Below the pieces are notes generated by a model. That model ran no database searches. It saw nothing but the letters and a program-made list of their open reading frames with translations, and was not told the origin of the DNA. Of a DNA stretch of 13,087 nucleotides, positions 5,658 through 12,300 are shown one piece after another; position 1 is the first letter of the stretch, and each line of letters starts with the position of its first letter. Both the position numbers and the translations under genes were made by a program. The stretch is from contig DASYIY010000115.1 of assembly GCA_035997045.1 (NCBI GenBank), forward strand, positions 1 to 13,087. Direction: 5' to 3'. Origin of the DNA: VRUE01 sp035997045 (GTDB taxonomy: Bacteria; Actinomycetota; Thermoleophilia; Solirubrobacterales; 70-9).

Positions 5658-7220
5658 GTGAACGTAAGGAATCGGTTCGCCGGGGTCGACGCTGACCATG
5701 AGCACTACAAGTGGTGGGCGCTGTCCTGCACCAGCCTCGGGATGCTGCTGGTCGCAACCAACTCGGGGACGCTGATCATTGCCCTGCCGGACCTCGAGCG
5801 GGCGCTCGGCACCAGCCTGCTGGAACTGGTCTGGGTGATCCTCGCCTACATGATCTCCTCGACCGTGCTGGTCCTCACCGCCGGCCGGCTCTCGGACCTC
5901 TTCGGCCGCAAGAACGCCTTCGTCGGCGCTTTCGTCGTCTTCGCCGCGGCCTCGCTCGGCGCCGGCTTCGCCGCCGACGGCACCCAGCTGATCCTCTGGC
6001 GGATCCTGCAGGGAGTCGGCGGCGCCTTCATCTTCGCCAACGGCCCCGCCCTCGTCACCGATGCCTTCCCGCGCGAGCAGCTCGGCCTGGCGATGGGGAC
6101 CAACACGATGGTCGCCGCGACCGGCCTCGTGCTCGGGCCGGTGCTCGGCGGCGCCCTGGTCGCGATCTCCTGGCACTGGGTCTTCTGGTTCAACGTGCCG
6201 CTCGCCCTCGCCGGCGCCGCCTGGGCGGCGCTGATCCTGCGCGAGCTCTCGCGCCGCGACACCGTTCGCGGCCTCGACCTCGGCGGCACCCTCACCTTCG
6301 TCGTCGGCCTGACCGGGCTCGTCTACGGGATCTCGCGCGGCGGCATCTCCGGCTGGGACGACACGCTGGTGATCACCAGCCTCGCCGTCGCCGCGGTGCT
6401 GCTGCCGCTGTTCGTGCTGATCGAGCACCGCGGCAAGGCGCCGATGCTCGATCTCGGGATCTTCCGCAACCGCCTCTTCGCCGCCGCCAGCGGCGCCGCC
6501 TTCATTAACGGGCTCTCGCGCTTCGCCCTGATGTTCATCTTCGTCTTCTACTACCAGGGGGCACAGGGCGACGATCCGATCACGGCCGGGATCAAGCTGG
6601 CGCCGATGGCGATCGGGATGCTGGTCTCCTCCCCCCTGGCCGGGATCTGGGCCGACCGCCACGGCTCGCGCACCCTGGCCGCGCTGGGCATGCTGGTCAC
6701 CGCCGCCGGCCTCGCCCTGATGACGACGCTGCAGGCCGACTCGCCCTACTGGCAGGGGATGGTCTGGCTCTCCCTGGTCGGGATCGGCTCGGGCATGTTC
6801 AACTCGCCCAACACGGCGGCGATGATGGGCACGGTGCCGACTGAGCGGCGCGGCATCGCCGCCGGCGCCCGCACGATGCTGCAGAACACCGGCGCCGTGA
6901 TCTCGATCGCCTTCGTACTGGCGATCGTCACCGCCGCGGTGCCGAAACCGGTCCTCTTCGCGATCTTCTCCGGCGTCGCCTCCGGCCTCTCCAGCGCCCA
7001 GCTCGATCCGTTCATCGAAAACATGCACACGGCGCTCTGGGTGCTGGCCGCGACCTCGGTCCTCGGCGCCGGCGTCTCGCTGCTGCGACCGCGCGACGAG
7101 AGCCCCCCCGCCGAGGTGCAACGCGTTGACCATGCATCGCCCGGACAAAGCGTTACGCCGGCCGGCGCCGCGGTGGCCTTCGAGGAGGCGATCCGCGAGG
7201 AGATCGAGGCGACGCCGTGA
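5658..7220 (+). CDS. MFS drug:proton antiporter, DHA2 (EmrB/QacA) type
   Basis: Inner-membrane efflux transporter (520 aa) predicted to export hydrophobic drugs or toxic metabolites in exchange for protons. Length and hydrophobic pattern fit the 14-helix DHA2 group. Motif A GRLSDLFGRKN follows the second helix (76-86), the antiporter motif C is present as ATGLVLGPVLGGAL (about 153-166), and LQGVGGAFIFANGPALV is the usual helix-4 block. The start is GTG 5658 (MNVRNRFAGVD), supported by the -10 element seven bases upstream; there is no in-frame ATG near the family N-terminus. The charged C-terminal tail after LLRPRDE is cytoplasmic. The stop overlaps the GTG of a MerR gene (GTGA), so regulator and pump are translated together. 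Substrate not predictable. Confidence 0.92.
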   Translation: MNVRNRFAGVDADHEHYKWWALSCTSLGMLLVATNSGTLIIALPDLERALGTSLLELVWVILAYMISSTVLVLTAGRLSDLFGRKNAFVGAFVVFAAASLGAGFAADGTQLILWRILQGVGGAFIFANGPALVTDAFPREQLGLAMGTNTMVAATGLVLGPVLGGALVAISWHWVFWFNVPLALAGAAWAALILRELSRRDTVRGLDLGGTLTFVVGLTGLVYGISRGGISGWDDTLVITSLAVAAVLLPLFVLIEHRGKAPMLDLGIFRNRLFAAASGAAFINGLSRFALMFIFVFYYQGAQGDDPITAGIKLAPMAIGMLVSSPLAGIWADRHGSRTLAALGMLVTAAGLALMTTLQADSPYWQGMVWLSLVGIGSGMFNSPNTAAMMGTVPTERRGIAAGARTMLQNTGAVISIAFVLAIVTAAVPKPVLFAIFSGVASGLSSAQLDPFIENMHTALWVLAATSVLGAGVSLLRPRDESPPAEVQRVDHASPGQSVTPAGAAVAFEEAIREEIEATP

Positions 7221-7702
7221 GCCGAGGAGACAAAGACAATCGGCAAGACGCCAAAGGCGGACGGCGGATCGGCGAGGTCGCCAAGCTGGCCGGCACGACG
7301 CCGCGGACGATCCGCTACTACGAGGAGATCGGCCTGCTGCCCGCAGCGGGGGCCCGTGAGCCCGGCGCCCACCGCACCTACGCCGAGGCCGACGTCGAGC
7401 GCCTCACCGACCTGCTGCGACTGAAGGACCTGCTGGGACTATCGCTGGAGGGGCTGAAGGAGCTGGTCGAGGCCGAGGACGCCCGCGCCGAGCTGCGTCG
7501 GGAGTGGGACCGCGGCGTCCCAGACCCGGTGCGCCGCCGCCAGATCCTCGATGAGGCGCTCGGTCACATCGCCAGCCAGCTCGAGCTGGTGCGCCGCCGC
7601 CGCGATGAGATCGCCGCGCTCGAGAACGAGCTGCTGGCCAAGCGCAAGCGAGTTCAGACGCGCCTGCGAGAACTCGGTCGCGAGCCGGTCGCGAGCGACT
7701 AG
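7217..7702 (+). CDS. MerR-family transcriptional regulator
   Basis: DNA-binding regulator (161 aa). The N-terminal winged helix-turn-helix is plain: RIGEVAKLAGTTPRTIRYYEEIGLLP (17-42), then HRTYAEADVERL. A coiled-coil-like helix rich in E, R and L follows near the C-terminus (about 117-155) and should mediate dimerisation. The protein contains no cysteine, which argues against a metal or thiol sensor and for a ligand-responsive type. It starts at GTG in a GTGA overlap with the MFS gene and so probably controls that operon, including itself. MerR activators usually act at promoters with 19-20 bp spacers; the promoter I see upstream of the MFS gene has 17, so the mode of control is uncertain. 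The TAG stop shares the palindrome CTAG with the stop of the convergent gene. Confidence 0.9.
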   Translation: MSRGDKDNRQDAKGGRRIGEVAKLAGTTPRTIRYYEEIGLLPAAGAREPGAHRTYAEADVERLTDLLRLKDLLGLSLEGLKELVEAEDARAELRREWDRGVPDPVRRRQILDEALGHIASQLELVRRRRDEIAALENELLAKRKRVQTRLRELGREPVASD

Positions 7703-9483
7703 CGAACGACGCCGGGTTCGCGGTAGCGCGGCTGGAAGGAGGGCGAGTGCGGCGCTTCGCCGCGGTCGCAGAAGGTGCCCCAGAGGATGCAGGTCTGGGT
7801 TCCCCAGGGCCCGCTGAAGGCGTTCCAGGTCGCGGGCCGGTCGACGCGGTTGACCGGCAGCGGCTTGAGGCAGAGCCCGGCGCAGACTTCGTCGTCATCG
7901 CCGGACCATTCGCCTTCGCCGTTGTGCTTGCCCTCGGGCAGCACGCTCGACTGCTCGAAGCAGACCGAGTCCGAGCAGGGGACGCGGTACGAGGCGTGGC
8001 TGGCGCGGGCGACGAAGACGAGCGGGTGGTGGGCGCCGTGCGCGTCGACGAGGCGATCCTGTGGCAGTTTCGCCCAGCTCTTTTCCAGTTCGCCCCAGGA
8101 GAACCGCGCCACGTTCGAGTGCTGTGCGTAGTAGACGAACGGCGGCGGCTTCCCTTCGGCCCCGACCCCCACCGTGATGCCCTCCCAATCGGATTCGTGA
8201 TCGAAGCAATCGAAGTCGGTCACGCTGAATCCGGGCGAGCACATCCAGGACGAGAGCGAGGGGTTGTACGGCAGGTACCACCAGTAGTCGATCTCGGTGT
8301 CGCCCCCCGATTTTCCGTGGACCACGTGGTAGTAGTAGGTGCTGCCGACCGCCTGCGGGCTGTGCGTCCGTTCCCGCTGGGTGAAACGCTGTATGTCGAA
8401 GTGCAGGTAGTCGAACGACTGGTCGAGGCCGGCGGCGCGTTTCACTTCTTCGCACTTGTCGCCGGGCAGGCTGTGTTTGCACATTTCCACGTCCCCTTCT
8501 TCGAAGGCTGCGTCGACGTCGACCGGCCAGGCGTAGAGCTCGCGCTTGTCGAAGAAGAGCATCGGCCGGTAGGCGTAGGCGAGCCGGCGGTCGGCCAGGG
8601 TGCTGCGGCTCTGCGCCACCAGGCGCAGCGAGGCGTCGAGCAGGGTCGGGCCTTCGAGGTCCGCCAGTGCGTCGGCTTCGCCTCTGTGTTCTTGCGCCCA
8701 GCCATTCCAGTCGACGAGGAGCTGGCCGCCGGCATCGGCAAGCAACGCGTAGTCGGGGGCCCGTAGAGAAGCTGCCGCAGCGACAAGTGGGCTGTTGTCC
8801 GCCGGCTCGGAAGCCGAGGACCCGCCGGAGCCCGGACCGGGCACCGAGACGGGCGCCTCGTCGACGTCGAGGACGACCGCCCGCTGCGCCCCTGGCCGCC
8901 ACTGCACCTGGCTGCCGCCGGGTTCGAGCGCCTGCCCCGTGCGCAGGGCGCGCAGGGCGAGGGAGCGGCTGTCCGTGCCGGCGACGAGGATTTCCAGCCC
9001 CTTGCCATCCGGCGCCGGTACCGCGACCGTGTAACGCAGGTCCCAGGCGGCGAGATCGGCGGGCGGCACCGATGGCCGCGGCACCCGTTCGTGGCGCGCA
9101 CTCGGCGAGACGATGACGAGGTCGATCCGCCCCGGGATCCGCGCCTGGCTGCGGATCGGTGGGCCGTCGGAGTGACCTTTCCAAGTGACGACGACAGGCA
9201 GGACGACGATGAAGAGGAACGCGGCCAGGGCCGCCGGCCAGATGCCGAAGGGGTGCCGGATGAGGCGGGAAACACCGATGAAAAGCAGCGCGTAGACAAC
9301 GAACGCGAACACCAGCCCGAGCCAGAGGTTGGGCGAGCCGCCGAGGAGGTTGCGCAGCACGACATCGACCCCGAACAGCAGTGGGATCGACAGGAGCAAT
9401 GCCCCGATCCAGGCTGGAATCGCACGCAGAAAAGCCATCGCCCTCTTACGCCACAACCTTTTTTGTGAAATAACACTGTGCAT
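7699..9483 (-). CDS. Membrane-anchored Vps62/DUF946-like domain protein
   Basis: A protein of up to 594 aa with three hydrophobic N-terminal segments (counted from ATG 9438: about 8-27, 36-57 and 66-85), then a large domain likely outside the membrane. The C-terminal half has features of the Vps62-related (DUF946) family: YRPMLFFDKRELYAWP, IDYWWYLPYNPS, DFDCFDHESDWEGITV, YYAQHSN and HPLVFVARASHASY, with histidine-aspartate clusters (FDHESDWE, AHGAHH) that could bind metal. Several cysteines in the last 200 residues suggest disulphides in an exported domain. The function of this family in bacteria is unknown to me. The ATG at 9483 would overlap the start of the divergent gene; ATG 9438 (MAFLRAIP), with GAGGG just upstream, is the more natural start and gives 579 aa. 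Domain call is moderate. Confidence 0.78.
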   Translation of the reverse strand: MHSVISQKRLWRKRAMAFLRAIPAWIGALLLSIPLLFGVDVVLRNLLGGSPNLWLGLVFAFVVYALLFIGVSRLIRHPFGIWPAALAAFLFIVVLPVVVTWKGHSDGPPIRSQARIPGRIDLVIVSPSARHERVPRPSVPPADLAAWDLRYTVAVPAPDGKGLEILVAGTDSRSLALRALRTGQALEPGGSQVQWRPGAQRAVVLDVDEAPVSVPGPGSGGSSASEPADNSPLVAAAASLRAPDYALLADAGGQLLVDWNGWAQEHRGEADALADLEGPTLLDASLRLVAQSRSTLADRRLAYAYRPMLFFDKRELYAWPVDVDAAFEEGDVEMCKHSLPGDKCEEVKRAAGLDQSFDYLHFDIQRFTQRERTHSPQAVGSTYYYHVVHGKSGGDTEIDYWWYLPYNPSLSSWMCSPGFSVTDFDCFDHESDWEGITVGVGAEGKPPPFVYYAQHSNVARFSWGELEKSWAKLPQDRLVDAHGAHHPLVFVARASHASYRVPCSDSVCFEQSSVLPEGKHNGEGEWSGDDDEVCAGLCLKPLPVNRVDRPATWNAFSGPWGTQTCILWGTFCDRGEAPHSPSFQPRYREPGVVR

Positions 9484-10510
9484 GAGAAAGCTGACTGTAT
9501 ACGGGATTTTTATTCTGATCGTGATGATGGTGCCGTCGGCGGCGAGGGCAAGTGCGCCCTCGGTCCCCTACACAGCCCTGGGCGATTCCTACTCGGCCGG
9601 AGAGGGAAACGATCCGTTCGACAGCAGCTGCCACCGGGCCGAGCACGCCGATTCGGCCTACCCCCGGATCCTCCCCTCCCTGGTCGGCTACATCTCGCCG
9701 CCAAACTTCCACGCCTGCACCGGCGCCGTGATCGCCGACATCTGGAGGCGTCACCAGCCGAATATGCCGGGCCAGTCAACTCAGACCACGTACGTGCGAC
9801 CGACCGACCGGCTGGTGACACTCACCGTCGGCGGCAACGACCTCCGCTTCGCCACGATCCTGCGCGAATGCCTGCTCCACTCCGACTGCACGGAATCGGC
9901 CCCGGCCAAAGCCGACGATGCCGACCTGACGACGATCCAGCCCAAGCTCGTCAACACCTACGCGCAGGTGCGGGCGCGCATGAACCCGGCGGGATACCTC
10001 GTCGTCGCCGGCTACCCACACCTTTTCGCCTCCGGTGCCGAAGCCGGCTGCAACCCGTTGATCTCCCCGAAAGAGTCGGCCTGGATCGACAACCTGGTCG
10101 ACCGGGGCAACGCCCGGATCGCCGCCGCGGTCCGGGCCGCGCGGCTGCGCAGCGCCAACGTCTTCTACGTCGACGCGACCGGCGATTTCGCCGGCCACGA
10201 ACTCTGCAGCGACGAGCCCTGGCTGTACAGCCTCAAGCTGTCCCTGCACGAGGGCCACAACCTGCTCCAGGGCAGCTACCACCCCACCCCGGCGGGCCAA
10301 GCCGCTTACGCCGCCGCGTTCTCGCGCTTCCTCAACCGGCCGGCCGTGCGCTCGGCGCTGACGGCGCGCCGGTCTCCTCGAAGTGCTTGCTCAGCATCGT
10401 CACCTGACCCTGGTAATTGGAACCGAGCTCCTGCCCGTAGAGGCGCTCGGCCGGCGCACTGGTCCGCTCGAGCGCGAGCTTGCAGACCGGCTGGCGGTGC
10501 TCGACCATGA
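9482..10510 (+). CDS. Secreted SGNH/GDSL hydrolase
   Basis: An exported esterase/lipase-type enzyme. A signal peptide is visible (MRKLTVYG, then a hydrophobic run to MMVPSAARASA, cleavage near residue 23-25). Block I is GDSYSAGEG with nucleophile S36; block III is VGGND with N119; the C-terminal catalytic histidine is H267 in SYHPTPAGQAAY. Six or so cysteines suggest disulphides. This pattern fits the Streptomyces-type secreted SGNH lipases. The fold should finish near FSRFLNRP; the remaining 50 or so residues are R/A/P-rich and come from reading into the antisense of the dCTP deaminase gene, so the natural stop may have been lost. The ATG at 9482 overlaps the longest start of the divergent gene. 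Substrate could be lipid, ester or cell-wall acyl groups. Confidence 0.9.
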   Translation: MRKLTVYGIFILIVMMVPSAARASAPSVPYTALGDSYSAGEGNDPFDSSCHRAEHADSAYPRILPSLVGYISPPNFHACTGAVIADIWRRHQPNMPGQSTQTTYVRPTDRLVTLTVGGNDLRFATILRECLLHSDCTESAPAKADDADLTTIQPKLVNTYAQVRARMNPAGYLVVAGYPHLFASGAEAGCNPLISPKESAWIDNLVDRGNARIAAAVRAARLRSANVFYVDATGDFAGHELCSDEPWLYSLKLSLHEGHNLLQGSYHPTPAGQAAYAAAFSRFLNRPAVRSALTARRSPRSACSASSPDPGNWNRAPARRGARPAHWSARARACRPAGGARP

Positions 10511-11534
10511 AGGAGACGTCACGGGCGCGGACCTCGAGTGCGGCGCGGCTGCCGTGGCGCCCGCCGGCCGGGTCGTAGCCGAAGCCGGGGTCGAAGAAGC
10601 CGGCGTAGTGGGTGCGCAGCTCGCCCGCGGTGGGGTCGTAGGCCATCATCTCGGCGGCGATCTGCGGCGGGATGCATACCCCCTCGGCGGAGAGCAGCAG
10701 GTAGAAGATCTCCGGCTCGAGCACGATCTTCCCCCCCGCCTCGGGAAAGACCGGGTCCCAGAAGTCGGTCCAGCGGTAGGCGCGGATTCGCGAGAGGTCG
10801 ATCGGCAGGCTGTTCTTCTTCGCCCGGTAGCCGACGATGCGGTCGCTCGGGCCGGAGAGGTCGACGCTGAGGAAGAGGCCATCGGCGAGCGCCAGCTCCG
10901 ACTCGCGCAACGCGTGCGAGTCGAGGTAGAGCAGCGGGAACTCGTCCTGCAGGGCGCGAATCTCCCCGTCGCTTAGCCGCACATCGCCGCGCGCCAGGCG
11001 CAGTTGGTTGAGCGAGAGCCCGGTCTTCACCTGGATCGCGAAGGAGCGCGGCACGACCTCCAGGTAGAGCTTTCCCCGGTACCCGGCGCGGATCTCGTCG
11101 AAGCGGTGGTGGCGGTCGGTGAGCACCCGGGTGAAGACGTCGAGCCGCCCGGTCGAGCTCTTCGGGTTGGCCTTGGCCCGCACGTCGTCGGGCAGCGCCA
11201 GCTCCTCGATCAGCGGCACCAGGTAGGGACGGTCGCGCTCGAGCACGGCCCCGTCGCGCAGGTCGATCTTCTGGAAGGCGAGCCCCTCGATCTTCTCCTC
11301 GACGGTCGAGTCGACGTCGGGCAGGAAGGAGCAGCGCAGGGCCCAAGCGTGATCGCCGAGCCGCAGGTCGATGCTGGCCGGCTGGATCGCCTCGGGGCGG
11401 ATCCGGTAATCGCCGGAGGTGACCCATTCCGCCGCGATCGCCTCGCTCAGCGCCTGCGAGGGGAGCACGCCCGCAACCGCCGCGGCGGCATCCCCGCCGA
11501 CCGCGCCTGCCGTGACTGTTACCGGATCGCCCAT
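10332..11534 (-). CDS. dcd: 2'-deoxycytidine 5'-triphosphate deaminase, PF06559 type
   Basis: Converts dCTP to dUTP in pyrimidine deoxynucleotide supply. This is the long form (400 aa; relatives about 360) with two dUTPase-like halves, unlike the roughly 190-aa classical Dcd. Visible blocks: VLPSQAL (23-29), IQPASIDLRLG (50-60), NPKSSTGRLDVF (about 123-134) with the triphosphate-binding KSS, GYRGKLYLEV, and in the second half HYAGFFDPGFGYD (about 309-321), equivalent to the HxxxDPGxxG motif of the dUTPase fold. It ends with the conserved GSNYQGQVTMLSKHF. The start at ATG 11534 adds about 20 residues of A/G/V-rich sequence before the first conserved block. That ATG lies 16 bases inside the TetR gene. 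Its last 179 bases are antisense to the SGNH gene. Confidence 0.88.
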   Translation of the reverse strand: MGDPVTVTAGAVGGDAAAAVAGVLPSQALSEAIAAEWVTSGDYRIRPEAIQPASIDLRLGDHAWALRCSFLPDVDSTVEEKIEGLAFQKIDLRDGAVLERDRPYLVPLIEELALPDDVRAKANPKSSTGRLDVFTRVLTDRHHRFDEIRAGYRGKLYLEVVPRSFAIQVKTGLSLNQLRLARGDVRLSDGEIRALQDEFPLLYLDSHALRESELALADGLFLSVDLSGPSDRIVGYRAKKNSLPIDLSRIRAYRWTDFWDPVFPEAGGKIVLEPEIFYLLLSAEGVCIPPQIAAEMMAYDPTAGELRTHYAGFFDPGFGYDPAGGRHGSRAALEVRARDVSFMVEHRQPVCKLALERTSAPAERLYGQELGSNYQGQVTMLSKHFEETGAPSAPSARPAG

Positions 11535-12220
11535 CGCTCCGAGATTATGCGGCGCGCCTCGGTTGCGCCGAGGTACGGGGTGAGCGCGAACTCCGCAATC
11601 TCCGGCAGGAACTCGCCCAGCTCCGCGGTCTTTCCGGCGAGGACGCGCCGGGCCAGCAGCGAGGCGATGCCGCCGACAACCGCCTCATCGGTCGCCTCGG
11701 GCGGCGGCTCGCCGCCGGGGGGCGCCGGCGCACCGTCGCCGAGGTACGGGACGAAGCTCTGCAGGGCGACCAGGTAGCGGTCGTAGACGCCGCGACCGGC
11801 GCGCAGCCCCTCGACCAGCACCAGCCCCGCCTGGGCGGGCTCGGCCGCGAGGAAGTCCAGCAGCGCGGCGAGCGCCGACACCACCCGGCCGGCCCAGTCC
11901 TCCGGCCCTTCGCAGACCGAGAGCACCCGCTCGCGGATCCGCTCGACCGCCTCGTCGTAGGCGGCGACGAAGCAGGCGTCCTTGCTTTCGAACTGCTTGT
12001 AGAAGTCGCTCTTGGAGACGCCGGCGCGTTTGCCGATCGCCGAAACCGTGGTCCCGTCGTAGCCACTCTCCTCCAAGCACTCGGCAAGCGAGACATGCAG
12101 CCGTTCGCGCTGGTTCTGCGCGACGTACTCACGGGGAAGGCCATGGCGGCCACGGGGCAATCGTTCCACTGAGTAGTGGAGTCTTTCACCGCTCACGAGA
12201 CGATGCGCCGCTCGGCGCAC
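11519..12220 (-). CDS. TetR/AcrR-family transcriptional regulator
   Basis: A DNA-binding repressor-type protein of 233 aa. The N-terminal helix-turn-helix is clear: QRERLHVSLAECLEESGYDG, then TTVSAIGKRAGVSKSDFYKQF (57-77) and KDACFVAAYDEAVERI. The rest is an all-helical ligand-binding and dimerisation domain without an assignable ligand. The longest start is GTG 12220; a TATAGG -10-like element lies five bases upstream, so it may be leaderless like the genes near 5500-5660. A second candidate is GTG 12169 (MERLPRGRHG), which resembles relatives more closely. The 3' end overlaps the dCTP deaminase gene by 16 bases, so the two are almost certainly coexpressed. Two inverted repeats near the 5' end are candidate self-binding sites. 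Confidence 0.9.
   Translation of the reverse strand: MRRAAHRLVSGERLHYSVERLPRGRHGLPREYVAQNQRERLHVSLAECLEESGYDGTTVSAIGKRAGVSKSDFYKQFESKDACFVAAYDEAVERIRERVLSVCEGPEDWAGRVVSALAALLDFLAAEPAQAGLVLVEGLRAGRGVYDRYLVALQSFVPYLGDGAPAPPGGEPPPEATDEAVVGGIASLLARRVLAGKTAELGEFLPEIAEFALTPYLGATEARRIISERWAIR
12165..12180. promoter_or_regulatory. Inverted repeat at the TetR 5' end, candidate operator
   Basis: TCCACT-GAGT-AGTGGA, perfect six-base arms with a four-base gap. It overlaps the alternative GTG start (12169) and is internal if the gene starts at 12220. TetR proteins commonly bind such dyads in their own control region. Evidence is symmetry and position only. Confidence 0.35.
12204..12219. promoter_or_regulatory. 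GC-rich inverted repeat directly after the TetR GTG
   Basis: TGCGCCG-CT-CGGCGCA, perfect seven-base arms with a two-base gap, immediately downstream of the GTG at 12220. If transcription starts near that GTG, this dyad covers +2 to +17 and could be an operator or a hairpin at the start of the message. GC-rich dyads are common by chance in such DNA. Confidence 0.3.
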
Positions 12221-12225
12221 TTTGC

Positions 12226-12231
12226 CCTATA
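12226..12231 (-). promoter_or_regulatory. -10-like TATAGG upstream of TetR
   Basis: TATAGG on the minus strand is followed by five bases and then the GTG at 12220. A TTGGCC lies upstream (12252-12247), but with a short 15-base spacer. It is the only AT-rich hexamer in this intergenic stretch. The remainder of the 80-base gap to the next gene holds no clear terminator. Confidence 0.35.
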
Positions 12232-12300
12232 GCTGCGTGACCATCAGGCCAACCAGGGTGGCGATCAATCCGACCAGCGCTGCGCGTCGAGTCGTGAGCC

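Noticed and set aside
5649..7148. 499-residue open frame antisense to the MFS gene
   Set aside because: D/E/G/R-rich shadow with no recognisable motif; the plus strand encodes a clear transporter.
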